Assembly: GCA_016124735.1 (NCBI GenBank) | Contig: WGMZ01000028.1 | Location: forward strand, 1-41,791 | DNA: 41,791 bases | Direction of reading: 5' to 3' | Source of the DNA: Bacteroidota bacterium | GTDB lineage: Bacteria; Bacteroidota; Bacteroidia; UBA8524 | Shown here: positions 15,288 through 23,255 of the stretch, one piece after another | Layout of the letters: each line of letters begins with the position of its first letter | Position numbering within the stretch: the stretch's first letter is position 1 | The notes under the pieces: model-generated | The model's input: only the letters and a program-made list of their open reading frames with translations | The model's database searches: none | What the model was told of the DNA's origin: nothing | Translations under genes and position numbers: made by a program

Positions 15288-17102
15288 ATGGGAAATATCA
15301 TTTCAGTATTACCAGATGCCATTGCCAACCAAATTGCAGCGGGAGAGGTCATTCAAAGGCCTGCCTCGGTTGTAAAGGAATTGGTTGAAAACGCCATCGA
15401 TGCGGGTGCCGATCAGGTAGATTTAATAGTGAAAGATGCCGGCAGAACCCTCATTCAGGTTATCGATAACGGAAAAGGAATGAGTCCGCTGGATGCAAGA
15501 ATTTGCTGGGAGAGACATGCAACTTCCAAAATTCGAAAAGCCGAGGATCTGTTTCAAATTCGTTCTTTTGGCTTTCGGGGAGAAGCCCTCGCTTCCATCG
15601 CCTCCGTGGCGCAGGTAGAGATGAAAACCTGCCTGGAATCGGATGAACTTGGCACCTTGATTTATATTGAGGGCAGCGAAGTAAAAAAACAGGAGAATTG
15701 TGTCCAATCCAGGGGAACGAGTATCGCCGTTAAAAACCTGTTTTATAATATTCCGGCGAGGCGTAATTTTCTAAAGTCGAATGCCGTTGAATTCAAGCAT
15801 ATTGTCGATGAATTTGTTCGGGTGGCCATGCCCAACGAGGAGGTGGGTTTTCGTCTCTATCACAATGAACATTGTCTCTACGACCTGAAAGCCGGGAGCA
15901 GAAAACAAAGGCTGGCAGAATTGCTGGGTGTGAAAGAAGAAGATTTCTTTTTCGGTGAAGAGCATTCGCCGGCAGCCAATTATCAGCTTTATCTGGGCAA
16001 TCCATCGATCAGTAAACGAACCCGTGGCAACCAATACTTTATTGTGAACGGTCGTTTTATTAAAGACCCTTATCTGAATCACGCGATCCAGCAGGAATTT
16101 AAAAACTACCTGCCGGAGGAGCATCACGCCACCTATGTGGCTTTTTTGGATCTGGATCCTTCACATGTCGATATCAATGTTCACCCAACCAAAACGGAAA
16201 TTAAGTTTGATGATGAACGTACCTTGTATTCATTATTGAGGTCAGTGGTTAAGAAGATTTTGGCGGAAAATCATCTGGGAAATACAGAAGAAAGTCTTTT
16301 CGATGATCATAGCTTCCATCATCTTCTCAATGCACAGGGAGACAAACCAGATTTCCCGACCGAACCAAAATTAAAATTTAATCCATCGTACAATCCGTTT
16401 CAGGGAGAGTCCACACAGCAAAAGAGGAATTTGGGTCAATGGCAGGATTTATATGCCGGTATTGAAAATATTCCGGAAACGTATAAAACAGTATCCCCTT
16501 CCATGAAGCTCAACCTTGAAAAGAGAGATCCGGGAATCCAGGTACTGGGATCTTTTCAGTTGATGCATTCCTATGTGTTGATTCAGGGAGCAGACGAGCT
16601 TCTTATAGTGGATCAGGAACAGGCACATCAACGTGTATTGTATGAGAAATTCATGCATCATATTCAGGAGCAAAAGAGTATATCGCAACAATTATTATTT
16701 CCCAGGGTCGTTGAATTTTCTGCCAATGATGCGGCTCTGGTAGAAGATATTTTGGATGAAATACGCCATCTTGGCTTTGATATCAGTTCCTTCGGGAATA
16801 CCAGCTTTATTATCAATGGATTGCCTCCGGAAGCAGATAAGGCAGATGCCAGAGGGCTTTTGGAGGGTTTGCTCGAGGAATATAAAAATTCTTCGCAGGT
16901 CGATACACGCGACAAACAAATGCATGTGGCACGAGCTTTGGCGAAGAAAAGTGGTATTCGTAAAGGACAAAAACTGGGTTCTGTGGAAATACAGCATTTG
17001 GTCAAAGACCTTTTGGCCTGTCAGGAGCCTGGAATATCGCCATTTGGTAAGGCCGTTTTTGTCAGGATGGATGAAAATACATTGAATAAATTATTTCAGT
17101 AG
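15288..17102 (+). CDS. mutL: DNA mismatch repair protein MutL, endonuclease motifs degenerate
   Basis: MutL links mismatch recognition by MutS to strand incision. The 604-residue protein has the GHKL ATPase part with IAAGEVIQRPASVVKELVEN, DNGKGM, TSKIRKAEDL and GFRGEALASI, then NIPARRNFLK and the VDINVHPTKTEIKF segment. In the C-terminal dimerisation domain, the place of the DQHAxxExxxxE nuclease motif reads D442-QEQAHQRVLYE, without its His and first Glu. The later CPHGRP site reads SPFGKA, so nuclease activity looks lost. It is followed with no gap by a rhomboid gene. Assignment to MutL is secure and the nuclease loss is inference from motifs. Confidence 0.95.
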   Translation: MGNIISVLPDAIANQIAAGEVIQRPASVVKELVENAIDAGADQVDLIVKDAGRTLIQVIDNGKGMSPLDARICWERHATSKIRKAEDLFQIRSFGFRGEALASIASVAQVEMKTCLESDELGTLIYIEGSEVKKQENCVQSRGTSIAVKNLFYNIPARRNFLKSNAVEFKHIVDEFVRVAMPNEEVGFRLYHNEHCLYDLKAGSRKQRLAELLGVKEEDFFFGEEHSPAANYQLYLGNPSISKRTRGNQYFIVNGRFIKDPYLNHAIQQEFKNYLPEEHHATYVAFLDLDPSHVDINVHPTKTEIKFDDERTLYSLLRSVVKKILAENHLGNTEESLFDDHSFHHLLNAQGDKPDFPTEPKLKFNPSYNPFQGESTQQKRNLGQWQDLYAGIENIPETYKTVSPSMKLNLEKRDPGIQVLGSFQLMHSYVLIQGADELLIVDQEQAHQRVLYEKFMHHIQEQKSISQQLLFPRVVEFSANDAALVEDILDEIRHLGFDISSFGNTSFIINGLPPEADKADARGLLEGLLEEYKNSSQVDTRDKQMHVARALAKKSGIRKGQKLGSVEIQHLVKDLLACQEPGISPFGKAVFVRMDENTLNKLFQ

Positions 17103-17855
17103 ATGAATCAAGCGTATGGATTTGGAAGATTTAACATTCTTCCTCCGGTTGTAAAGAATTTGTTAATAATCAACGGCCTGGCCTTTTTGGCTTCTGTGGT
17201 AATAACGGAACGTTTTGGCTTGAATGTTTTTAATTTGTTGGGCCTGCATTATTGGACATCAGAGGCATTTAGTCCGTATCAAATTTTTACGCATCTGTTT
17301 ATCCACGCGAACTTTGAACATATTTTCTTCAATATGTTTTCGCTTTGGATGTTCGGAGCAGTCATCGAAAATTATTGGGGTGGAAAGCGCTTTCTGACTT
17401 ATTATCTGATTACAGGACTGGGCGCCGCAATCGTATACAATTTTTCGAAATCCATTGATATTCATATGATTTCGACGCACCTGAATCCGGATCAAATTGC
17501 ATTGGTAAAGAGCGAGGGCTATTCAATTTGGCAGAAGCAGATGAACTATACAGATCACTACATGGCGGCCCTCAACGAAGCAATCAACGAGCCTTCGGTT
17601 GGAGCGTCCGGAGCAGTCTATGGAATTCTATTGGCATTTGGGATGATATTTCCGAATTCCCTCATCTATTTGTATTTCTTGGTTCCGATCAAAGCAAAAT
17701 ACCTCATCATTGGATTTATCGTGCTTGAGCTATCGCTCGGCTTAATGAACAAACCAACGGATCATATTGCCCATTTCGCACATTTGGGTGGGATGATTTT
17801 CGGATATTTGCTGATTAAATACTGGAACAAAACAAACCGACAATCGTTATTCTGA
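17103..17855 (+). CDS. Rhomboid family intramembrane serine protease (first copy)
   Basis: Rhomboids cut transmembrane helices inside the membrane. This 250-residue protein has about six hydrophobic segments and the catalytic pair Ser169 in VGASGAVYG and His227 in HFAHLGG. The HxxxxH...N signature of helix 2 is also present (HANFEHIFFNMFSLW). A hydrophilic insert of about 45 residues sits between helices 2/3 and the catalytic serine (about 115-160), which I take as a periplasmic loop. The ATG abuts the mutL stop and the gene ends one base before a second rhomboid gene, so all belong to one transcript. Substrates are unknown. Confidence 0.92.
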   Translation: MNQAYGFGRFNILPPVVKNLLIINGLAFLASVVITERFGLNVFNLLGLHYWTSEAFSPYQIFTHLFIHANFEHIFFNMFSLWMFGAVIENYWGGKRFLTYYLITGLGAAIVYNFSKSIDIHMISTHLNPDQIALVKSEGYSIWQKQMNYTDHYMAALNEAINEPSVGASGAVYGILLAFGMIFPNSLIYLYFLVPIKAKYLIIGFIVLELSLGLMNKPTDHIAHFAHLGGMIFGYLLIKYWNKTNRQSLF

Positions 17856-17856
17856 G

Positions 17857-18750
17857 ATGGCTGGTTTACTGAGCGACATACGGCAGTCTTTTCACAAGGG
17901 AAACAACATGGTGAGAAAGCTGATGTTCATCAATATTGGTGTTTTCATCTTTCTTAACCTGTTGATCGTGGTTTCGTACCTCACAACCGGTTCGAAAGAA
18001 GGGGGGAGGGAATTGGCGGAATGGATAATGCTGCCTGCTAATCCGATTGATTTTCTTTACCGTCCCTGGACGCTTTTCACCTATATGTTCGCCCATATTG
18101 AAATCTGGCATATCTTCTTTAATATGCTTTGGCTCTATTTCATGGGAAATCTGTTCATGGAATTTCTGGGGAACCAAAAGCTACTTAGAATTTACATTTA
18201 CGGCGGACTGGCTGGAGGTATCCTTTACTTATTAGGGATGAATGTTTTTCCGGTATTTCGGGAGTCAGCCTTCAGTTCCGGGTCACTTTTAGGAGCTTCG
18301 GCCGGAGTGATGGCTGTGATTGTAGGCATCGCTGTCCTTATTCCCAACTATGCGATTCGAATCATCTTTTTTGATGTCAAATTAAAATACATTGCTTTTT
18401 TTGAAGTAGTTATCTCCATTATCAGCATGTATGGCAGCAATCCCGGAGGGAATCTTGCCCATATTGGTGGTGCTCTGGTTGGCTATTTTTATATTCGCTA
18501 CCTGAGGGAGCATACGTGGTTCGACCGCTTTGAAAATACCGTAGGTCAATTTTGGAGAAAGAGATTTCGCTCCAGAAGGAGTAAAAAGAAGATATACCAT
18601 ACGGTTGTCACGCATATGAAAGTGGAGAACACGCAAAGACCCGATCAGTCGGAGGTAGATGCAATTCTCGACAAAATCAATATGTCGGGGTATGAAAGCC
18701 TTTCGCAGAAAGAAAGAGAAACCTTATTCAAAGCAAGTAAGCAAGATTGA
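17857..18750 (+). CDS. Rhomboid family protease with cytoplasmic C-terminal tail (second copy)
   Basis: This 297-residue rhomboid has the catalytic Ser148 in LLGASAGVMA and His202 in LAHIGGALVGY. Helix 2 holds HIEIWHIFFNMLWLYFMG with the oxyanion-site His and Asn. After the last helix comes a basic stretch (KRFRSRRSKKK) and a short C-terminal domain, VDAILDKINMSGYESLSQKE, of the kind seen at the end of many Bacteroidota rhomboids. It differs clearly from the first copy, which lacks this tail and has a large loop, so the pair is not a recent duplication. The stop overlaps the next ATG by one base. Confidence 0.92.
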   Translation: MAGLLSDIRQSFHKGNNMVRKLMFINIGVFIFLNLLIVVSYLTTGSKEGGRELAEWIMLPANPIDFLYRPWTLFTYMFAHIEIWHIFFNMLWLYFMGNLFMEFLGNQKLLRIYIYGGLAGGILYLLGMNVFPVFRESAFSSGSLLGASAGVMAVIVGIAVLIPNYAIRIIFFDVKLKYIAFFEVVISIISMYGSNPGGNLAHIGGALVGYFYIRYLREHTWFDRFENTVGQFWRKRFRSRRSKKKIYHTVVTHMKVENTQRPDQSEVDAILDKINMSGYESLSQKERETLFKASKQD

Positions 18751-19817
18751 TGGTCATCGTAAACAGGATACTTTGGATAGTAAATATCCTTATTGGCATT
18801 GCACTCCTGCTTTCCTATTTGTCCCCTTATATCAATCCAATGATTTGGTGGATTGGAGCCTTTTTCGGATTGGCATTTCCGCTTTTATTCTTATTGAATT
18901 TAATCTTCGCTGTTTACTGGCTTATCATGGGCAAGCTCAAGCTGTTATTCTCAGTGGCCTGCATGGTATTGGGTTATTCGCACTATGCCAAGATTTATAA
19001 ATTAAGTGGCAGAGAGGCCAATAAAGAGGCGGGCGATATCCGGTTGGTAAGTATGAATGTGCGGTATTTCGGACAAGGAACAGATAAGATATATCTGGAT
19101 AGTATCGTGGATTATCTGAAAGAGGTGAAGCCTGATATTATTTGTTTTCAGGAATATGCGGAATACCCCGTGTATAAGGGGGCAGCCACTTCGAATAGTA
19201 TCAGGAGAAAATTGGGCTTAAAGTATGCTGTCAAAAAGAATTCGAAATATGGCGCAAAAGACAAAGGCACCATCATCTATTCCCGTTTTAAACCAATTCA
19301 TTCTGGCTATGTAAGTTTTGGCGAAGGAGTGATAAATGGTGCAATCTGGGCTGATTTTGTCTTGGAAGGAAACGATACCGTGCGTATCTATAGCTGCCAT
19401 CTGCAGTCCAATAAGCTGAGTTCGGAATATGAGTTTCATCAGGAGGATGTGCAGAATCAGGAACTGGCCATGAAGAAATCCAAGAGCATCATCAAAAGAT
19501 TGAAAATGGGTTTTGAGAAACGCTCGGAACAGGTGAGCCTGGTTTGTGACCATATGAATAAGTCGCCATATCCGGTTGTCTTGGCTGGCGATATGAACGA
19601 CACACAGCTTTCTTATACCTACCGTAAAATGAAAGGAAATAAGAATGATGCCTTTGTAGAGTCTGGCTCAGGGGCAGGAAATACTTACGTGGGTCCGTTT
19701 CCCTCGTATCGAATTGATTATATCTTTCTTGACCCTTCCTTGAATTCCTACAATTACAAAACAGGAGGAAATTTTGGCTCTGATCACAAGCTCATTCAAG
19801 CTTTAATCAAACATTAA
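18750..19817 (+). CDS. Membrane-anchored endonuclease/exonuclease/phosphatase (EEP) family hydrolase
   Basis: This 355-residue protein has three N-terminal transmembrane helices (about 8-85) and an EEP catalytic domain facing the periplasm. Domain motifs follow the DNase I/sphingomyelinase order: VSMNVRYFG, DIICFQEY with the metal-binding Glu, YSCHLQS, VLAGDMNDT, YRIDYIFLD and FGSDHKLIQ with the catalytic Asp-His. The substrate could be a phospholipid, inositol phosphate or nucleic acid, and the sequence does not decide. The ATG at 18750 shares a base with the rhomboid TGA, so translation is coupled. The same gene order (mutL, rhomboids, EEP) suggests a stable operon. Confidence 0.88.
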   Translation: MVIVNRILWIVNILIGIALLLSYLSPYINPMIWWIGAFFGLAFPLLFLLNLIFAVYWLIMGKLKLLFSVACMVLGYSHYAKIYKLSGREANKEAGDIRLVSMNVRYFGQGTDKIYLDSIVDYLKEVKPDIICFQEYAEYPVYKGAATSNSIRRKLGLKYAVKKNSKYGAKDKGTIIYSRFKPIHSGYVSFGEGVINGAIWADFVLEGNDTVRIYSCHLQSNKLSSEYEFHQEDVQNQELAMKKSKSIIKRLKMGFEKRSEQVSLVCDHMNKSPYPVVLAGDMNDTQLSYTYRKMKGNKNDAFVESGSGAGNTYVGPFPSYRIDYIFLDPSLNSYNYKTGGNFGSDHKLIQALIKH

Positions 19818-19821
19818 AAAC

Positions 19822-19829
19822 TATATTTG
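19822..19829 (+). promoter_or_regulatory. TAnnTTTG -7 box before the YfhO gene
   Basis: TATATTTG is an exact -7 box, 22 bases before the ATG at 19852. The nearest -33 candidate (TTTA at 19802-19805) is imperfect and somewhat close at 16 bases. It could give YfhO its own promoter in addition to operon read-through. Confidence 0.4.
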
Positions 19830-19851
19830 AGGCTTAAGCTCGCTTCAAATT

Positions 19852-22323
19852 ATGGTACAAAAGCTCATACAGCGCATCTGGAAGCAACTTGTTTGCATTC
19901 TGGCTTTTCTGGTTATTTCTGCCGCATATTTTTCACCTTTAATCAGTGGGAAAAAAGTCATGTTCCAACATGACATCAAACAGGCTCAGGGAATGGCACA
20001 CGAAACTGAGCTTTACAAAGAAGCAACCGGAGAGCAAAGCCTTTGGACGAACAGTATGTTTGGGGGGATGCCCACTTATCAGATTCGGGCAGAATACAAG
20101 AATAACTGGTCGGCTTATATCTTTTCCGCTATTACGTATATGTTTGGGTACGACCGCTACCCGATGACCTCTTTGTGGTTGTTGATGACCTGTTTCTTTC
20201 TGATGCTATTGGCCTTTCGTGTCAATGTTTGGATAGCTGCTGCCATTTCATTGGGTTATGGTTTCACTACCTTTAACCTGATTGGGCTCGAAGCGGGCCA
20301 TGCGAATAAGGTATGGACCCTTATGTATGCGCCCATTATTTTGGCAGGTATTCAATTGGCATTTGATAAAAAGTATATAACAGCTGCTGTGGTCACGGCC
20401 CTCGGACTGGCCATTAACGTATACGCCAACCACCTTCAAATTACCTACTACCTCTTTATCGCCATTTTGATTTGGATGCTGGTGAAATTGGTGTTTGCAA
20501 TCCGGGAAAAGACCTTGTCTGATTTCTTTAAAGCCGCTGTGATTCTGTTAGTTGCTGCATTAGTTGGAATCTCAACGAATGCAGGGACCCTGATGACCAA
20601 TTATGAATATGGAAAAGAATCGACACGGGGCGGGTCTGACCTGACCCTGAACAAAGAAGCAAGCAATAGCGGACTGGATTACAACTATATTTTCGACGAT
20701 TACAGCTACGGGAATATTGAAGTGCTCACCTTTTTGGTCCCTAATTTTAGCGGCGGTGCTTCAACCATGGATATTGATAAAAAATCGGACCTGGCCAAAG
20801 CAATCAACAGAAGCAATGACCTGCCGACATATTGGGGTGGACAGCGTTACGTGGCGGGGCCTTATTATTTGGGCGCTATTCTAATCTTTTTAATGGCCCT
20901 CGGGATCATTCTGAGCAAACGGAAACAGATGAAAATTTGGATGCTGATTGTGGGTGTTCTGGCCTTGCTGCTCAGTATGGGTAAATACAGCTTCCTCTCG
21001 GACATGTTCTATTATTATGTACCGCTCTACAATAAGTTTAGAACGCCAACAATGATTACGGCTATTACCCAGATGGCAATAGCCGTTCTGGCTGCTTTGG
21101 GATTGCAGGCGTTGTGGGAAAGGAAGTTTGAACCAGGGATAGTGAAAAAATTGAACCTGGCATTTTATATTGTCGGAGGACTTACCCTTGTCATTGCCTT
21201 GATTGGAGGAAGCCTGTTCAGTTTTACAAACTCAATGGACGAGTCGATCGGAATCAAGGGAGACGTGCTCCAGTTATTCCGCGACTATAGAATGGGGATG
21301 ATGCGTTCTGACGCAATTCGCTCCCTCGTTTTTATTGCCCTGGCCTGGGCAGCCTTGTGGGCCTGGGTGACAGACAAATTAAAACCGGAAGTAGCTGTTA
21401 TCCTGGTGGGCCTGCTGATGTTGAGTGATCAATGGATGGTGAACAAGCGTTACATGTCGGATGATACGTATAGAAAGAAAGCTAAAACGGAAAACCTGTA
21501 TACCAAGTCTCAATCGGATGAAATCATCTTACAGGATAAAGGACTTGATTTCCGTGTGTTAAACATGGCAGTGAGTCCGTTCAATGATGCCACCACCAGT
21601 TATTATCATAAATCGATTGGTGGATACCATGGTGCGAAATTACGCAGATACCAGGAAGTAATTGAATACGGCATTACACCCGAGATGCAGAAGTTTCAAA
21701 CAATAATGCAACAACAAAACGTGTACTTGCTCGATTCTGCCCTTCGTAACATGTCTGTGATGAACATGTTGAACACCCGCTATTTTATCGTGAACCCGGA
21801 TGGCGCACCTCTTAAGAACAACTATGCCAATGGAAACGCCTGGTTTATAAAAACAGTGAAGAGAGTGGCAGATGCCAATCAGGAAATTTTAGGATTGAAC
21901 ACCTTCGATTCAAAATCGGAAGCTTTGGTGGATGTTTCGCGTTGGAGCGATCAATTGGGCGATTTCAATGGTGGAAGCGGAGAAGGAAGCATTCAGCTCA
22001 GCACTTACGAACCAAATCATTTGATCTACGAAACGAATACCAATGGCGAACAATTGGCGGTATTCTCGGAAATTTATTATCCATATGGATGGAAGGCATT
22101 CATTGACGGCAATGAGGCCGACTATTTCCGATGCGATTATATACTGCGCTGCATGAAAATTCCTGCAGGAACACATACCGTCGAATTTAAATTTGAACCG
22201 AAGAGCTATGCACAGGGAGAGAAAATATCACTTGCAGGGTCTTTACTTCTGCTTGTTGGAGCTATTGGAGGTGCAGGATTGGGACTTTTCAGAATGAGTA
22301 AGAATATCAAAGAAGAGGAGTAA
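19852..22323 (+). CDS. YfhO family membrane protein (GT-C-like)
   Basis: This 823-residue polytopic protein has about 12 hydrophobic segments in the first 500 residues and a further helix near the C-terminus. It matches the YfhO family, GT-C-fold proteins linked in Gram-positives to glycosylation of teichoic acids. Typical features are the first-loop segment VMFQHDIKQAQGM with an acidic residue, a WTNSMFGGMPTYQ motif, and a large C-terminal soluble part with NGNAWFIKTVKRV and YYPYGWKAFIDG. It probably moves a sugar from a lipid carrier onto an envelope acceptor, but the acceptor in Bacteroidota is unknown. Its end overlaps the convergent LD-carboxypeptidase gene by 17 bases. Confidence 0.85.
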   Translation: MVQKLIQRIWKQLVCILAFLVISAAYFSPLISGKKVMFQHDIKQAQGMAHETELYKEATGEQSLWTNSMFGGMPTYQIRAEYKNNWSAYIFSAITYMFGYDRYPMTSLWLLMTCFFLMLLAFRVNVWIAAAISLGYGFTTFNLIGLEAGHANKVWTLMYAPIILAGIQLAFDKKYITAAVVTALGLAINVYANHLQITYYLFIAILIWMLVKLVFAIREKTLSDFFKAAVILLVAALVGISTNAGTLMTNYEYGKESTRGGSDLTLNKEASNSGLDYNYIFDDYSYGNIEVLTFLVPNFSGGASTMDIDKKSDLAKAINRSNDLPTYWGGQRYVAGPYYLGAILIFLMALGIILSKRKQMKIWMLIVGVLALLLSMGKYSFLSDMFYYYVPLYNKFRTPTMITAITQMAIAVLAALGLQALWERKFEPGIVKKLNLAFYIVGGLTLVIALIGGSLFSFTNSMDESIGIKGDVLQLFRDYRMGMMRSDAIRSLVFIALAWAALWAWVTDKLKPEVAVILVGLLMLSDQWMVNKRYMSDDTYRKKAKTENLYTKSQSDEIILQDKGLDFRVLNMAVSPFNDATTSYYHKSIGGYHGAKLRRYQEVIEYGITPEMQKFQTIMQQQNVYLLDSALRNMSVMNMLNTRYFIVNPDGAPLKNNYANGNAWFIKTVKRVADANQEILGLNTFDSKSEALVDVSRWSDQLGDFNGGSGEGSIQLSTYEPNHLIYETNTNGEQLAVFSEIYYPYGWKAFIDGNEADYFRCDYILRCMKIPAGTHTVEFKFEPKSYAQGEKISLAGSLLLLVGAIGGAGLGLFRMSKNIKEEE

Positions 22324-23188
22324 GCCTGCCTGCATCAAGACGATATTCCATACCCATAATTATTGTTCGATTCAAAGGCTCATGACCGGCAGGTATGTCA
22401 AAGACAAGGGGTGAATTCAATCCTTCATGTGCTTCCCGTATGATTTGTCGCGCATCCTTTCCAAAGGGGATGGTATTATTGCGCATATCGCTCATTCCTC
22501 CGATGAGCCAGGCCGCCGAGCCCGGGCCAATGCCAGATCGGTTTATGGCCTGCATCATGCGGTCAATATGATAGAGATACTCGTCCAAATCTTCTAAAAA
22601 GAGCAATTTCTTATTACTTATTGTCTGCAGATCGGAGCCTAATAAACTGTATATCACGGAAAGGTTTCCTCCGCAAAGTTCTCCTTGAACCTTTGTTTCT
22701 GTGTCTGGAACAATCAGGGTTTCGGGATTTCCTAAAAGCGCATTCACCAGGGATTGCTTGCTTTGTATTCTTTCCATTCCAGCCTGCAGCATATTGACAG
22801 GCATGGTTCCGTGCATGCTCATCCATCCCAGTTTTTGGTTCACCCAATGATGCAAAACAGTAATATCGCTGTATCCGATAATCCATTTGGGTGTGGGGTA
22901 AGATTTCCGCAAATAGGGAAGTAGCCTCACGGACCCGTAACCTCCTCGGAAGGCGAGAATAGCTTTGATACTCTCATCCATCAAAAGGGAGTCGAGATCC
23001 GCCGCGCGTTCCGCATCTGTTCCCGAAAATTGATTGTCTTCTTTTAAAAGGTTGGGTGCAAATACTGCTTCAAAACCCTTCTCGGAAAGCAGCTTGGCTG
23101 CCAACAAGGCTTCGTTTTCTGTCAGTTTTCTGGCGGGTGCAAACAAGCCAATTCGGTCGCCGGCTTGAAGAAATGGAGGCTGTATCAT
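22307..23188 (-). CDS. LD-carboxypeptidase, peptidase family S66
   Basis: S66 enzymes remove the terminal D-alanine from tetrapeptides of murein, mostly in muropeptide recycling. This 293-residue protein has the RGGYGSVRLLPYL motif, the nucleophile Ser107 in IGYSDITVL, the CGGNLSVIYSLLGS region before the acidic residue of the triad, and a late GHEPLN with the His. There is no signal peptide, so it should act in the cytoplasm, as LdcA does. The ATG at 23188 (MIQPPFL) is preferred over a TTG three codons upstream. It fits functionally with the GH3 hydrolase and GlmS in the same window, but is not in an operon with them. Confidence 0.9.
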   Translation of the reverse strand: MIQPPFLQAGDRIGLFAPARKLTENEALLAAKLLSEKGFEAVFAPNLLKEDNQFSGTDAERAADLDSLLMDESIKAILAFRGGYGSVRLLPYLRKSYPTPKWIIGYSDITVLHHWVNQKLGWMSMHGTMPVNMLQAGMERIQSKQSLVNALLGNPETLIVPDTETKVQGELCGGNLSVIYSLLGSDLQTISNKKLLFLEDLDEYLYHIDRMMQAINRSGIGPGSAAWLIGGMSDMRNNTIPFGKDARQIIREAHEGLNSPLVFDIPAGHEPLNRTIIMGMEYRLDAGRLTPLL

Positions 23189-23240
23189 GCTATGCAAAAC
23201 TCGTTATTTCTGTAGAAAAGGAGAATAGAAGGAAGGAAAC

Positions 23241-23248
23241 TATCTTTG
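23241..23248 (+). promoter_or_regulatory. TAnnTTTG -7 box directly before metG
   Basis: TATCTTTG ends only seven bases before the ATG at 23256. In Bacteroidota transcription starts a few bases after this box, so the metG mRNA would have almost no leader. No good -33 TTG is seen. Confidence 0.4.
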
Positions 23249-23255
23249 TCGCCGA

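Noticed and set aside
17103-18750. Recent tandem duplication of a rhomboid gene
   Set aside because: The two proteins differ in loop, tail and most residues outside the catalytic motifs.
15021-22323. Defence island around mutL, rhomboids and the EEP hydrolase
   Set aside because: All are housekeeping or envelope families in a stable Bacteroidota order, with no nuclease/ATPase sensor pair or atypical base composition.
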